Counted from the first letter of the stretch, positions 16,412 to 27,426 are shown. The stretch: DNA of 64,000 bases from Pseudomonas asgharzadehiana (GCF_019139815.1 NZ_CP077079.1:6021001-6085000); one strand, 5' to 3'. Translations and numbers: made by a program. Notes: generated by a model from the letters alone, not told the origin.

Positions 16412-18433
16412 ATGCCCAAGGACCTTCGCGTGTCCCAGTTCGCCAGCACCTACAAACCGGCCATCGATGGCCTGCGGGCCATTGCGGTTCTCAGCGTCAT
16501 CGTCTTCCACTTGGACGTGTTCAGCCTGTTGCCCGGCGGTTTTACCGGCGTAGATATGTTCTTCGTGATTTCCGGGTATGTGATCAGCCAGTCGCTATGG
16601 GAGCGCCGCGACCTGAGCTTGGGCCGTTACCTGGCGGACTTCTACCGGCGCCGATTGCTACGCATCATGCCCGCATTGCTGACCGTGCTGTGTGTGAGTG
16701 TTGTGCTTAGCGCGATGTTCATGCCGCAATACTGGCTCAGCGAGCTGATCAATCGCACGGGCCTGGCGGCCTTTTTTGGCCTGAGCAATCTGGTGCTGGC
16801 CTGGAACACCGACACCTACTTCTCGCCCAGCGCCGAACTCAACCCCTACCTGCATACCTGGTCACTGGGGGTTGAGGAACAGTTCTATGTGATATTCCCC
16901 GCGCTGTTCTTTATATGGCTGCGTTATCGGCAACGGGTCGGGTTTGCCTGGGCAGTGCTGCCGCTGTTGGCGATTGCCTCGATGATCATCGGCGCGTATC
17001 AGGTAAAGGTCGCGCCGCTGTCGGCGTTTTACCTGTTGCCTGGGCGCTTCTGGGAGCTGGCCGCCGGCGCCATCCTGTTTCAAGCCATCGGCACCCGCGA
17101 TGTCACGCCCCGCCTCAATCGGCTGGCCCCTGCCCTGTTGATCGGTGGCCTGGGCTTGGTGATGGTCGGTTTCCTGTTCGCCCAACCCCGGCAGTTTCCC
17201 TACCCCTGGGCCATGGTCACCGTGGCCGGCTCGCTGTTAATGATCGCGGGGATCGTATTGCGCGCCGACAGCTCGCCCGGTGCGTTGCAGCGCGTGCTGC
17301 AAACTCCATTGGCGACGTATATCGGCCGGCTGTCCTATTCGCTGTACCTGTGGCACTGGCCGGTCGCGGTGTTCCTGCGCTGGACCGTCGGGATGGAGCT
17401 GCTGATCGTGCAGTGGCTCTACCCGGTGCTGGTGGCGCTGCTTGCGGCAGCGTCCTATCACTGGATAGAAACACCGATCCGTAGCGGCCACTCGGCGGTG
17501 CAACGCAAGGCGGGGTTCACGTTTGCGGCCGGTTTGAGTGTCACCGGCCTGATGTGGCTGGGCGCGCTGTGGGTGTCGGTCAACCCATCGACGCTGTCAC
17601 TCAGCCAGACCCGCGATACCTATACCTGGTACGCCTACAAACATTATCCCCAGGAAGATTTTGCCCGCCTCGACGACCCACGCCTGAAGGGACGGCAATT
17701 GTTCGTCATGGGGGATTCGCATACCGCGGCCTACCGCACCTTGCTCAAGCTCGTCTCGCTCAAACTGGGGGTAACCGTGACGGAGTACGAACAAGGCGGT
17801 TGCGGCGTCGTCAGCCTGATCGGCCCGGACCCTGCACATTGCGCGGCGTTGCGAGAAGCCCAACTCCAGGAGATCTTGGCCCGCGCCAAGCCGGGCGACG
17901 TGGTATTCCTCGCCTCGCTGCGCATGCCGGAGCTGGCCGGACGGGCGTGGCGCGAAGGTGAGGCCGCCATGGTCGATGACGCTTTGGGCGAACTGACGGC
18001 CGATAACATTGAAGCGGCGCGATTGGCCGCCGACGCGCTGTTAAGCCGTTTGCAGAACGCGCAGCTGACTGTGCTGATCGATGCGCCCAAGCCGCTGTTC
18101 AAGGCCGCGCCCAACCGCTGCTCGGATGCGTTCAACCGCATGAACCCCGTCTGCGCGCCTGGCCTGACGATGGCGCGGGACCAACTTGAACGGCTCCGCG
18201 CGCCGCAAATGGCGTTGTTGCAACAGCTGCAGGCAAGCTATCCGGCGTTGCACGCCTGGGATCCGCTACCGCTGCTGTGCCCCGGCCCGATCTGCTCGGC
18301 CTATGACGCAAACGCCAAGCCATTGTTTTTTGACTCAAACCACCTCAGCGGCCACGGCAACCGCGTGCTCGAGCCATCCTTCAGCGCAGCGTTGCTGAAG
18401 ATCTGGGGTGTGACGCCGCCGGCTACTGAATGA
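16412..18433 (+). CDS. Acyltransferase-3 / SGNH fusion protein (OafA type)
   Basis: A 673-residue inner-membrane protein. The N-terminal acyltransferase-3 domain (about 10-365) has about ten membrane segments and the conserved DGLRAIAVLSVIVFHLD, GFTGVDMFFVISGY and HTWSLGVEEQFY motifs. The C-terminal SGNH hydrolase-like domain (about 425-670) has the nucleophile block MGDSHTAAYR and the terminal DSNHLSGHGNR with catalytic Asp and His. Such fusions O-acetylate cell-surface glycans such as O-antigen or peptidoglycan; the target here is unknown. It is monocistronic, 81 bp after the exporter operon, and its 3' end overlaps the convergent FliL-like gene by 11 bp. Confidence 0.9.
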   Translation: MPKDLRVSQFASTYKPAIDGLRAIAVLSVIVFHLDVFSLLPGGFTGVDMFFVISGYVISQSLWERRDLSLGRYLADFYRRRLLRIMPALLTVLCVSVVLSAMFMPQYWLSELINRTGLAAFFGLSNLVLAWNTDTYFSPSAELNPYLHTWSLGVEEQFYVIFPALFFIWLRYRQRVGFAWAVLPLLAIASMIIGAYQVKVAPLSAFYLLPGRFWELAAGAILFQAIGTRDVTPRLNRLAPALLIGGLGLVMVGFLFAQPRQFPYPWAMVTVAGSLLMIAGIVLRADSSPGALQRVLQTPLATYIGRLSYSLYLWHWPVAVFLRWTVGMELLIVQWLYPVLVALLAAASYHWIETPIRSGHSAVQRKAGFTFAAGLSVTGLMWLGALWVSVNPSTLSLSQTRDTYTWYAYKHYPQEDFARLDDPRLKGRQLFVMGDSHTAAYRTLLKLVSLKLGVTVTEYEQGGCGVVSLIGPDPAHCAALREAQLQEILARAKPGDVVFLASLRMPELAGRAWREGEAAMVDDALGELTADNIEAARLAADALLSRLQNAQLTVLIDAPKPLFKAAPNRCSDAFNRMNPVCAPGLTMARDQLERLRAPQMALLQQLQASYPALHAWDPLPLLCPGPICSAYDANAKPLFFDSNHLSGHGNRVLEPSFSAALLKIWGVTPPATE

Positions 18434-18830
18434 TCAGGTTGTTGAACAACAGGTCTTCCACTACCGGCTTGCCGGTTTCGTCGTTCATTACTTGCTGGGT
18501 TTGCTTGAGGGCTTCCTGACGCAGTTTCTCTTTGCCTTCGACAGTGCTCATAGCGTCGTTGGTCTGCTGGGTGAACAGCGCCACCAATTGGTTACGAATC
18601 AACGCGTCGTTGGCTTTGACGGCGGCGGCGGCTTCGGTACCGGTCACGCGCAAGGCGATATCGGCCTTGAACACCTTGAGTTTCGCCGTGCCGTCCAGGC
18701 CGTAGTTACCCACGAAAGGCGGGCTCAGGCTGATATAGCTGACCTTCGGCGCCTCGCCTTCTTTGGCTTCTTCGGCCTGGGCTGCCATCGGCAGGGTCAG
18801 GGCCAGCATCAACAGGATCCACGCTTTCAC
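18423..18830 (-). CDS. FliL-like secreted or membrane-associated protein
   Basis: A 135-residue protein with a signal peptide (MKAWILLMLALTLPMAAQA) and a body resembling the FliL periplasmic domain: VSYISLSPPFVGNY, KADIALRVTG, DALIRNQLVALFTQ and a C-terminal VEDLLFNNLIIQ. The start codon is GTG with an AGGAA site. True FliL belongs to the flagellar motor operon and has a longer anchor; this stand-alone gene is a paralogue with unknown role. It overlaps the convergent acyltransferase gene by 11 bp. Confidence 0.8.
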   Translation of the reverse strand: MKAWILLMLALTLPMAAQAEEAKEGEAPKVSYISLSPPFVGNYGLDGTAKLKVFKADIALRVTGTEAAAAVKANDALIRNQLVALFTQQTNDAMSTVEGKEKLRQEALKQTQQVMNDETGKPVVEDLLFNNLIIQ

Positions 18831-18980
18831 AGTTCATTCCTCGAATTCGGTTGCCGGGTAGCATAACGCTAGCAAGGCTGAGTACAAGCTTATGGCGACT
18901 TATCAGGCCGGGGCATGCTCGTTGACCCGGGGGCGCACCCTTCTACACTTATCGGCCACGACACCAAAAGGAATAGCCCG

Positions 18981-19958
18981 ATGAAAGCTGTGCTGTGCAA
19001 AGCCTTCGGCCCCGCCGAAACCCTGGTGCTGGAAGAGACAGCCAGCCCGGCGATCAAGAAGAATGAAATTCTGCTGGATGTGCACGCAGCAGGGGTGAAT
19101 TTCCCGGACACGCTGATCATCGAAGGCAAATACCAGTTCAAGCCACCCTTTCCGTTTTCACCGGGCGGCGAAGCATCGGGCGTGGTCAGCGAGGTGGGGG
19201 AAAAGGTCAGCCATCTGAAAGTGGGTGACCGGGTCATGGCGCTCACCGGCTGGGGCAGCTTTGCCGAACAGGTCGCGGTGCCGGGCTACAACGTGCTGCC
19301 GATCCCGCCGAGCATGGACTTCAATACCGCTGCCGCCTTCAGCATGACCTACGGCACCTCGATGCACGCGCTCAAGCAGCGGGCCAACCTGCAACCCGGC
19401 GAGACGCTGCTGGTACTCGGCGCCTCCGGCGGCGTGGGCCTGGCCGCCGTGGAAATCGGCAAAGCCATGGGCGCTCGCGTGATCGCCGCCGCCAGCAGCG
19501 CCGACAAACTCGCCGTGGCCAAGGCCGCCGGTGCCGATGAACTGATCAATTACAGCGAAACCAGCCTGAAGGACGAGATCAAGCGCCTCACCGACGGCAA
19601 CGGTGCCGATGTGATCTACGACCCGGTCGGCGGCGACCTGTTCGACCAGGCCATCCGCGCCATTGCCTGGAATGGCCGTTTGCTGGTGGTGGGTTTTGCC
19701 AGCGGACGCATTCCCGAGCTGCCGGTGAACCTGGCGCTGCTCAAGGGTGCGGCGGTGGTGGGGGTGTTCTGGGGCTCGTTCGCCCAGCGCCAGCCGCAGG
19801 ATAATGCGGCGAACTTCCAGCAACTGTTCACTTGGTATGGCGAGGGCAAGCTCAAGCCACTGGTGTCGCAGGTGTATCCGCTGGAACAGGCCGCGCAGGC
19901 TATCAATGATCTGGGGCAGCGTAAGGCGGTGGGCAAGGTGGTCGTCCAGATCCGCTGA
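18981..19958 (+). CDS. NADPH:quinone oxidoreductase family protein
   Basis: A 325-residue zinc-independent medium-chain reductase. The N-terminal GroES-like domain includes GVNFPDTLIIEGKYQF and PGGEASGVVSEVGEKV. The Rossmann fold has VLGASGGVGLAAVEIGKAMGARVIA near residues 145-170, a typical NADPH-binding motif. No structural-zinc cysteine cluster is present, as expected for this group. An upstream in-frame ATG at 18915 was not chosen; the start at 18981 (MKAVLCKAFG) has an AAGGAAT site and begins the conserved sequence. The substrate is probably a quinone or enone. Confidence 0.9.
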   Translation: MKAVLCKAFGPAETLVLEETASPAIKKNEILLDVHAAGVNFPDTLIIEGKYQFKPPFPFSPGGEASGVVSEVGEKVSHLKVGDRVMALTGWGSFAEQVAVPGYNVLPIPPSMDFNTAAAFSMTYGTSMHALKQRANLQPGETLLVLGASGGVGLAAVEIGKAMGARVIAAASSADKLAVAKAAGADELINYSETSLKDEIKRLTDGNGADVIYDPVGGDLFDQAIRAIAWNGRLLVVGFASGRIPELPVNLALLKGAAVVGVFWGSFAQRQPQDNAANFQQLFTWYGEGKLKPLVSQVYPLEQAAQAINDLGQRKAVGKVVVQIR

Positions 19959-19960
19959 GC

Positions 19961-19975
19961 GCCCCTCCCACATTT
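19961..19975. repeat. Degenerate REP fragment
   Basis: GCGCCCCTCCCACAT just after the oxidoreductase stop is the 3' arm of the local REP core without its partner. It appears to be the remnant of a decayed REP element between the oxidoreductase gene and glpT. Confidence 0.5.
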
Positions 19976-20029
19976 GGATCTCCAGGGCCCTGCAGAACTC
20001 GATACCGACCACGTCTTACCTATTCGCGA

Positions 20030-20049
20030 CATGTTCGTAAGAGAACATG
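20030..20049. promoter_or_regulatory. Inverted repeat upstream of glpT, candidate operator
   Basis: CATGTTC at 20030-20036 and GAACATG at 20043-20049 form a perfect 7-bp dyad with a 6-base spacer, about 108 bp upstream of glpT. The half site contains the ATGTTCG element known from E. coli GlpR operators, so a glycerol-3-phosphate regulator is plausible. This is inferred from position and half-site resemblance only. Confidence 0.45.
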
Positions 20050-20156
20050 CAATTGCTCTCATTTCCTGTGTTTGCCGCCAAGAGGCGATGCTATTTTCGG
20101 TAACGAAACTGTAACATTCGCATCCGCAGTCAAAACAAGAAATTTGGAGCTCTTGA

Positions 20157-21494
20157 ATGTTTGCTTTCTTTCGCCCTGCCGCACACCAGGCGCCCCTGCC
20201 TGAAGAAAAAATAGACAGCACCTACCGACGCCTGCGCTGGCAGATCTTCGCCGGTATTTTCTTCGGATATGCCGGCTACTACCTGCTGCGCAAGAACTTC
20301 TCCCTGGCCATGCCTTACCTGATCGACGAGGGTTACACCCGGGGTCAGTTGGGCCTGGCGATGTCGGCCATCGCGATTGCCTACGGCCTGTCCAAGTTCC
20401 TCATGGGCCTGGTGTCGGACCGTTCCAACCCGCGCTACTTCCTGCCCTTCGGCCTGCTGGTGTCGGCGGGTGTGATGTTCATTTTCGGTTTCGCGCCTTG
20501 GGCCACCTCCAGCGTGACCATGATGTTCATCTTGCTGTTCATCAACGGTTGGGCCCAGGGCATGGGCTGGCCGCCAAGCGGGCGGACCATGGTGCACTGG
20601 TGGTCGCAGAAAGAACGCGGCGGCGTGGTGTCGGTATGGAACGTGGCGCATAACGTCGGCGGCGGCTTGATCGGCCCACTGTTCCTGCTGGGCATGGCAT
20701 GGTTCAACGACTGGCATGCAGCATTCTATGTCCCGGCCACCGTGGCCCTGCTGGTGGCGGCGTTTGCCTTCATCACCATGCGCGACACCCCACAATCGGT
20801 GGGCCTGCCGCCTATCGAACAGTACAAGAACGATTACCCGGAAGGCTACGATGCCAGCCATGAAGAAGAATTCAGCGCCAAGGAAATCTTCGTCAAATAC
20901 GTGCTGCGCAACAAAATGCTGTGGTACATCGCCTTCGCCAACGTCTTCGTCTACCTGCTGCGCTACGGCGTGCTGGACTGGGCCCCTACCTACCTCAAGG
21001 AAGCCAAGCATTTCACGGTCGACAAGTCGTCGTGGGCCTACTTTTTCTATGAGTGGGCGGGCATACCGGGCACGCTGCTATGCGGCTGGATGTCGGACAA
21101 AATCTTCCGTGGCAACCGCGGCCTGACCGGCATTGTGTTCATGGCGCTGGTGACCGTGGCGACCCTGGTGTACTGGCTCAACCCGCCGGGCAACCCAATG
21201 GTCGACATGATCGCGTTGGTATCCATCGGTTTCCTGATCTACGGCCCGGTCATGCTGATCGGCCTGCAGGCGTTGGAGCTGGCACCGAAGAAGGCCGCCG
21301 GCACGGCTGCGGGCTTCACCGGGCTGTTCGGTTACCTGGGCGGCTCGGTGGCCGCGAGCGCGGCCATGGGCTACACCGTGGACCATTTCGGCTGGGACGG
21401 CGGTTTCGTCCTGTTGATCGGCGCGTGCCTGCTGGCGATCGCCTTCCTGGTCCCGACGCTGTGGCACACCAATAGCGTCAGCTCGGCGCGTTAA
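20157..21494 (+). CDS. glpT: sn-glycerol-3-phosphate:phosphate antiporter
   Basis: A 445-residue major-facilitator protein with twelve membrane segments. The N-terminal [20 protein letters not shown] and [17 protein letters not shown], and the loop [19 protein letters not shown], are typical of the organophosphate:phosphate antiporter family, with arginines that bind substrate phosphate. It imports glycerol-3-phosphate in exchange for inorganic phosphate. The start has a GGAG site 8 bases upstream. Its stop overlaps the end of the convergent ChaC gene by 4 bp. A dyad upstream may mediate GlpR-type control. Confidence 0.94.
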   Translation: MFAFFRPAAHQAPLPEEKIDSTYRRLRWQIFAGIFFGYAGYYLLRKNFSLAMPYLIDEGYTRGQLGLAMSAIAIAYGLSKFLMGLVSDRSNPRYFLPFGLLVSAGVMFIFGFAPWATSSVTMMFILLFINGWAQGMGWPPSGRTMVHWWSQKERGGVVSVWNVAHNVGGGLIGPLFLLGMAWFNDWHAAFYVPATVALLVAAFAFITMRDTPQSVGLPPIEQYKNDYPEGYDASHEEEFSAKEIFVKYVLRNKMLWYIAFANVFVYLLRYGVLDWAPTYLKEAKHFTVDKSSWAYFFYEWAGIPGTLLCGWMSDKIFRGNRGLTGIVFMALVTVATLVYWLNPPGNPMVDMIALVSIGFLIYGPVMLIGLQALELAPKKAAGTAAGFTGLFGYLGGSVAASAAMGYTVDHFGWDGGFVLLIGACLLAIAFLVPTLWHTNSVSSAR

Positions 21495-22144
21495 TCGCCT
21501 GGGCAACCCTTGGCACAACGCTTGAGCCGCGCCTCCAGATTCTTATCTGGCATGGCGTGGCTGCGCAGGGCGTTCACGGTCTGCTCGACATAATCGCGAG
21601 TGGTGCCGTAACGCCCGCAAGCGCTTTGCAGCACATGGTTGAGCACGATATCCGGCAAGTTACCGGCGTAGCTGGGCAAGTGCCGCTCCAATACAAACCC
21701 TAAAGCCTGCACCTGGCTGCCATCTTCGAGGCGGCAGCTGAGCCAGTGCGGCCGGTAGGAAGGGTAAGGCATCTCGCGCTGCCATAAGGCGTAAAGCGAG
21801 GCCTCCAACTGGTCTTCCGGCAAGCGGTAGGCAAACCCGCTGCACGAGCCGCCGCGGTCCAGACCGAACACCAACCCCGGCAATTCCGGCGTCCCCCGAT
21901 GCTCGTGAGACCACAGGTACAAGCCGCGATGATAGCCATGGACCCGCGCACGCACACGCTCGCTCGATGAACATTCAGGGCGCCAGATCAGCGAACCGTA
22001 CGCAAATAGCCAGACCGGCCCACCTTTATGCCGGCCCATGGTGGCCTGCATCGAGCTCATCAACTGTTCGTGAGTGAGTTGCGGCCCCAGATCGAGCCGC
22101 GGAGGGTAAGCCAATTGCAGAAGATCGGTTTCTATGGCGGTCAT
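21491..22144 (-). CDS. Gamma-glutamylcyclotransferase, ChaC family
   Basis: A 217-residue cytoplasmic enzyme with the gamma-glutamylcyclotransferase signature [14 protein letters not shown] near residues 44-57 and the catalytic glutamate region around [19 protein letters not shown]. ChaC enzymes split glutathione into 5-oxoproline and cysteinylglycine. The family length is about 220. It is convergent with glpT and the stop codons overlap. Confidence 0.9.
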   Translation of the reverse strand: MTAIETDLLQLAYPPRLDLGPQLTHEQLMSSMQATMGRHKGGPVWLFAYGSLIWRPECSSSERVRARVHGYHRGLYLWSHEHRGTPELPGLVFGLDRGGSCSGFAYRLPEDQLEASLYALWQREMPYPSYRPHWLSCRLEDGSQVQALGFVLERHLPSYAGNLPDIVLNHVLQSACGRYGTTRDYVEQTVNALRSHAMPDKNLEARLKRCAKGCPGD

Positions 22145-22418
22145 GGCGAAAAGCGGTGCGCCTCCTGAGTGTTACCAGTTGTAAGCAACTTTACCGTAAT
22201 CGAACCGAAGCGCTGTAACCGTATGGCGTAAAAAAACCGCCTTCCGTCTACTTATAGCCTAATGAGATTTTTCCTACAGAAGTAATACCTTAAATGCATA
22301 AGCATAGGCGGCAATATTTTCAGCGCAGGTTCAGGCCCCTCCGGCCATTACCCGCCAAACTGCACGGGTTTAGCGACCCACACTAGCCGCCCATTCAAAC
22401 GACTACCGAGGTCGATGC

Positions 22419-22895
22419 ATGAAACATCTTTTTTCCGGTTTGCTGCTATTGCTGCAGGCCACTGCCGCCCTGGCTACCGACGCGACCACTCAAGACGACA
22501 AAGGCTTCTGGTACGCACAAACCAGCCTTTACACCCGGCACTTTTCGCCGGATCCCAAGCACAACAATCATCAGGATTTGATCAACCTGGAGCGTAACGA
22601 AGCATCGGGGTTGGTGTATGGCGGGGCGACGTTTCGCAACTCGTTCAGCCAGCGCTCGTATTACGTCTACGCCGGCAAACGCTATGACATCGCCGATTCA
22701 CCGCTCTACGTGAAGGTGACCGCAGGCGCACTGCAGGGCTATCGCGGCAAGTACCGCGACAAAATCCCGCTCAACCGTTTTGGCGTAGCGCCGGCGATCA
22801 TCCCTGCCGTGGGGGTGAACTTCGGCCCCGTCTCCAGTGAGTTGGTGCTGCTGGGTTTGAATGCGGCGATGCTGACCGCCGGCGTGCGTTTCTAA
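22419..22895 (+). CDS. PagP-like outer-membrane beta-barrel protein
   Basis: A 158-residue protein with a signal peptide ending near residue 19 (TAALA). The mature part alternates polar and hydrophobic residues and ends in an aromatic residue (TAGVRF), typical of an outer-membrane barrel. The C-terminal third (PLNRFGVAPAIIPAVGVNFG, then PVSSELVLLG) lines up by eye with the end of lipid A palmitoyltransferase PagP. His41 in YTRHF and Asn74-Ser75 in FRNSF would match the PagP catalytic His and Asp-Ser. Similar proteins are often labelled glycerol-3-phosphate transporter because they lie near glpT; that label has no support in the sequence. It overlaps the next convergent gene by 4 bp. Confidence 0.65.
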   Translation: MKHLFSGLLLLLQATAALATDATTQDDKGFWYAQTSLYTRHFSPDPKHNNHQDLINLERNEASGLVYGGATFRNSFSQRSYYVYAGKRYDIADSPLYVKVTAGALQGYRGKYRDKIPLNRFGVAPAIIPAVGVNFGPVSSELVLLGLNAAMLTAGVRF

Positions 22896-23863
22896 GGGCG
22901 CGGCGCGTAGGCGAATACGTCGGCGCGCATCTGGTGCGCATCCATGCCGGCGTCGACCAGCGCATCCAGGGTGCCATAGATCATCGCCGGTGAACCGCTG
23001 GCATACACATGCACGCCCTTGAGGTCGGTAATGTCTTCACACACCGCTTCATGCAATAAGCCGCAGCGCCCTTCCCAGCCGCACAAATCGCTGACTACTT
23101 TGTGCAGGAACAGGTTGGGCAGTTGCCGCCATTGTTCCCAATGTTCGATCCGATAGAAATCTTCCGGGCGACGCACGCCCCAGTACAGATGCACCGGGTG
23201 CTTGAAGCCCGAAGCCCGGCAATGTTCGATCAGGCTGTGCATCTGCGCCATGCCAGTGCCGGCGGCGATCAACACCAGCGGCCCGTCCGGCAGCTCGGCC
23301 AGGTGGGTATCGCCAAATGGCAGCTCGATGCGGGCCATCCGGTTACGTTGCAGTTGCTCCAGCAGGTTGCGGGCACTGTCTTCGCGGGCCAGTACATGCA
23401 GTTCCAGCTCGCGGCCTGCATGGGGCGCCGAGGCCAGGGAAAAGGCGGACTTCTCGCCATTTTCCCGTTCGATCATCAGGTATTGCCCCGCGTGGTAACG
23501 CACGAGCTTGCCGGCAGGCGCAAGCAGGCGCACGCGCCATACATCGCCCCCTACCTCAACGCACTCACTCAACTGGCATGACAACTTGCGCAACGGCAAT
23601 TCTCCCGGCGCCAACACGCCGTCCCACAACACAATGCAGTCTTCCAGCGGTTCGGCGATGCACGTGTAGAACTCGCCATGGTCACGCACTTCATCGGCTT
23701 GCCGCACCCTGCCCTCCACCAGCAACGCAGCGCACACATGGCATACGCCATTGCGACACGCCTGGGGGCATTCGTAGCCCAGGCGACGCGCGCCTTCGAG
23801 GATTCGCTCGCCTGGGATCAGCTCCAGCACAGCGCCGGAAGGTTGCAGGGTCACACGCATCAA
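22892..23863 (-). CDS. Ferredoxin-flavin reductase fusion (annotated elsewhere as CDP-6-deoxy-delta-3,4-glucoseen reductase)
   Basis: A 323-residue cytoplasmic oxidoreductase. The N-terminal plant-type 2Fe-2S domain (about 1-85) has the cluster motif [17 protein letters not shown] plus a later cysteine (YTCIAEP). The FAD domain has the [14 protein letters not shown] motif and the NAD domain has [19 protein letters not shown]. It would pass electrons from NAD(P)H through FAD to the iron-sulfur cluster. Its start overlaps the ubiD stop by 4 bp. In E. coli, ubiD is followed by the flavin reductase fre, so supply of reduced flavin or electrons to the UbiD pathway is a reasonable inference. Confidence 0.88.
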   Translation of the reverse strand: MMRVTLQPSGAVLELIPGERILEGARRLGYECPQACRNGVCHVCAALLVEGRVRQADEVRDHGEFYTCIAEPLEDCIVLWDGVLAPGELPLRKLSCQLSECVEVGGDVWRVRLLAPAGKLVRYHAGQYLMIERENGEKSAFSLASAPHAGRELELHVLAREDSARNLLEQLQRNRMARIELPFGDTHLAELPDGPLVLIAAGTGMAQMHSLIEHCRASGFKHPVHLYWGVRRPEDFYRIEHWEQWRQLPNLFLHKVVSDLCGWEGRCGLLHEAVCEDITDLKGVHVYASGSPAMIYGTLDALVDAGMDAHQMRADVFAYAPRP

Positions 23864-25326
23864 TCTATTCCCAATTCTTTCCAGATCGCATCGACGCGCG
23901 CGGTCACGGCTTCATCCTTGACGATCACCCGGCCCCACTCGCGAGTGGTTTCACCCGGCCATTTGTGGGTGGCGTCCAGGCCCATCTTCGAACCCAGGCC
24001 AGACACCGGCGACGCGAAGTCGAGGTAGTCGATCGGGGTGTTGTCGATCATCACCGTATCGCGCTTGGGGTCCATGCGCGTGGTGATGGCCCAGATCACA
24101 TCATTCCAGTCGCGGGCATTGATGTCGTCGTCGGTGACAATAACGAACTTGGTGTACATGAACTGTCGCAAAAACGACCACACACCGAGCATTACCCGCT
24201 TCGCATGCCCTGGGTACGACTTCTTCATGGTCACGATGGCCATGCGGTAAGAGCAGCCTTCGGGCGGCAGATAGAAATCGGTGATTTCCGGGAATTGCTT
24301 TTGCAGGATCGGCACGAACACTTCATTGAGCGCCACGCCGAGAATGGCCGGTTCATCCGGCGGACGACCGGTGTAGGTGCTGTGGTAGATCGGTTTGATG
24401 CGGTGGGTGATGCGCTCCACGGTGAACACCGGGAAGCTGTCGACTTCGTTGTAATAGCCGGTGTGGTCGCCGTAAGGGCCTTCATCGGCCATCTCGCCCG
24501 GATGAATCACGCCTTCAAGGATGATTTCCGCAGTGGCCGGCACTTGCAGATCGTTGCCACGGCATTTCACCAACTCGGTACGGTTACCGCGCAACAGGCC
24601 CGCGAAGGCGTACTCGGACAGGCTGTCCGGCACCGGGGTCACGGCGCCGAGGATGGTGGCCGGGTCGGCGCCCAGGGCCACGGAGACCGGAAATGGCTTG
24701 CCCGGGTGCTTCTCGCACCATTCACGGTAATCCAGGGCACCGCCACGGTGGCTCAGCCAGCGCATGATCACCTTGTTACGGCCGATCACTTGCTGGCGAT
24801 AGATACCGAGGTTCTGGCGATCTTTGTTCGGGCCTTTGGTGACAGTCAGGCCCCAGGTGATCAGTGGCCCGACATCGCCGGGCCAGCAGGTCTGCACCGG
24901 CAGCATGGCGAGGTCGACGTCATCGCCCTCGATGACCACTTCCTGGCACACCGCGTCCTTGACCACTTTGGGCGCCATGGCAATGATCTTGCGGAAGATC
25001 GGCAGCTTCGACCAAGCGTCCTTCAAGCCCTTGGGTGGCTCGGGCTCCTTGAGGAAGGCCAACAGCTTGCCGATCTCGCGCAGCTCGCTGACCGACTCGG
25101 CGCCCATGCCAAAAGCCACGCGATCGGGGGTGCCGAACAGGTTGCCGAGCACCGGAATGTCGTAGCCGGTCGGGTTCTCGAACAGCAGCGCCGGGCCCTT
25201 GTTACGCAGGGTGCGGTCGCAAATCTCAGTCATTTCCAGCACCGGGGAAATCGGCATCTGGATACGTTTCAACTCTCCGCGCTGCTCAAGTTGCTGCACG
25301 AAATCCCGAAGATCCTTGAATTTCAT
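23860..25326 (-). CDS. ubiD: 4-hydroxy-3-polyprenylbenzoate decarboxylase UbiD
   Basis: A 488-residue prenylated-FMN-dependent decarboxylase of ubiquinone synthesis. It begins [20 protein letters not shown] and contains the family blocks [32 protein letters not shown] and the C-terminal [13 protein letters not shown] start 12 bp upstream (25338) is possible, but 25326 begins the conserved sequence and gives the usual length. It acts in the cytoplasm on the octaprenyl or nonaprenyl hydroxybenzoate made by UbiA. It is followed in an overlapping unit by the ferredoxin-flavin reductase. Confidence 0.95.
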   Translation of the reverse strand: MKFKDLRDFVQQLEQRGELKRIQMPISPVLEMTEICDRTLRNKGPALLFENPTGYDIPVLGNLFGTPDRVAFGMGAESVSELREIGKLLAFLKEPEPPKGLKDAWSKLPIFRKIIAMAPKVVKDAVCQEVVIEGDDVDLAMLPVQTCWPGDVGPLITWGLTVTKGPNKDRQNLGIYRQQVIGRNKVIMRWLSHRGGALDYREWCEKHPGKPFPVSVALGADPATILGAVTPVPDSLSEYAFAGLLRGNRTELVKCRGNDLQVPATAEIILEGVIHPGEMADEGPYGDHTGYYNEVDSFPVFTVERITHRIKPIYHSTYTGRPPDEPAILGVALNEVFVPILQKQFPEITDFYLPPEGCSYRMAIVTMKKSYPGHAKRVMLGVWSFLRQFMYTKFVIVTDDDINARDWNDVIWAITTRMDPKRDTVMIDNTPIDYLDFASPVSGLGSKMGLDATHKWPGETTREWGRVIVKDEAVTARVDAIWKELGID

Positions 25327-25432
25327 TAACCATGCCACCCGTAAAATAGGCGTACATCCTACCTGCTCTGAGGGCAGCTGGCAGCTTATCGACGTGCATT
25401 TGAGCGCGGAATGCGTTTAAAAAACGCGCAAA

Positions 25433-25464
25433 AAAAATGGCGCCCCCAGGGGGCGCCATTTTTT
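25433..25464 (-). terminator. Intrinsic terminator of rho
   Basis: ATGGCGCCCC at 25437-25446 pairs with GGGGCGCCAT at 25450-25459, a perfect 10-bp GC-rich stem with a 3-base loop. It is flanked by A and T runs on both sides, so it should work in both directions. It lies 18 bp past the rho stop codon, separating rho from ubiD. Confidence 0.95.
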
Positions 25465-25482
25465 CGGACCAACAGCGGCGTA

Positions 25483-26742
<1,260 letters not shown>

Positions 26743-26938
26743 ATAGGAATGACGTAATCATTTATGGAGGGGGGAAATTAAGCTTTTGGCTTAATGAGGC
26801 CGCGCCGCGGAGAAGGCGACAGGATCGCGTACTAATCGAAAAGGAGTGCGTCGGCGACGGCTTGCAGGGGGCAGTGGAGAAACCAGTGCGGGGCCGAATG
26901 TACCACCTGAGTTTCGGAGCGTCTAGCCCTGTTTTACG
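26743..26938 (-). other. Leader and promoter region of rho
   Basis: A stretch of about 200 bp between the trxA terminator and the rho start. A 7-bp inverted repeat ATTAAGC / GCTTAAT (26777-26783 with 26789-26795) lies 35 bp before the start and would form a hairpin in the leader RNA. In E. coli the rho leader carries Rho-dependent attenuation; the same control here is inference. No open frame is credible in this stretch. Confidence 0.5.
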
Positions 26939-26968
26939 AAAAAGCCCCGCGATTTGCGGGGCTTTTTT
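26939..26968 (-). terminator. Intrinsic terminator of trxA
   Basis: GCCCCGC and GCGGGGC form a perfect 7-bp stem (26944-26950 with 26956-26962) with loop GATTT, flanked by AAAAA and TTTTTT so that it can act in both directions. It lies 9 bp after the trxA stop and upstream of the rho leader. Confidence 0.93.
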
Positions 26969-26976
26969 GACGACGC

Positions 26977-27306
26977 TTAGATGTTGGCGTCGAGGAAAGC
27001 TTGCAGCTGGGACTTCGACAGCGCGCCCACTTTAGTGGCTTCGACGTTGCCGTTCTTGAACAGCATCAGCGTAGGAATACCGCGCACGCCGTGCTTGGCC
27101 GGGGTTTCCTGGTTGTCGTCGATGTTCAGCTTGGCGATGGTCAGCTTGCCTTCGAAAGTGGTCGCAATGTCGTCCAGAACCGGAGCGATCATTTTGCAAG
27201 GGCCGCACCATTCAGCCCAGTAGTCAACCAGCACCGGGCCAGCAGCCTTGAGTACTTCGGCCTCAAAGGTCGCGTCGGTGACGTGCTTGATAAGATCGTT
27301 GCTCAT
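26977..27306 (-). CDS. trxA: Thioredoxin 1
   Basis: A 109-residue cytoplasmic disulfide reductase with the active site [13 protein letters not shown] at about residues 29-41 and the cis-proline loop RGIPTLMLF. The length matches E. coli TrxA (109). The open frame extends 14 codons upstream, but the ATG at 27306 ([14 protein letters not shown]) has a GGAG site and the conserved N-terminus. The trxA-rho order is conserved in gammaproteobacteria. Confidence 0.97.
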   Translation of the reverse strand: MSNDLIKHVTDATFEAEVLKAAGPVLVDYWAEWCGPCKMIAPVLDDIATTFEGKLTIAKLNIDDNQETPAKHGVRGIPTLMLFKNGNVEATKVGALSKSQLQAFLDANI

Positions 27307-27426
27307 GGATGTCTCCGGATTGTAAGCAAAAAAAACGTTGCCCATCATAGCCGCCCTTCCCCCGTTCAGGAAGCCGCCTCTGATGGAGTCTTGCTATAGA
27401 GGCGCATGAGTTTGGGTATGAGCCGA

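Noticed and set aside
23317..25329. A 670-codon plus-strand open frame opposite ubiD and the reductase
   Set aside because: Antisense shadow of two conserved genes; no ribosome-binding site or domain.
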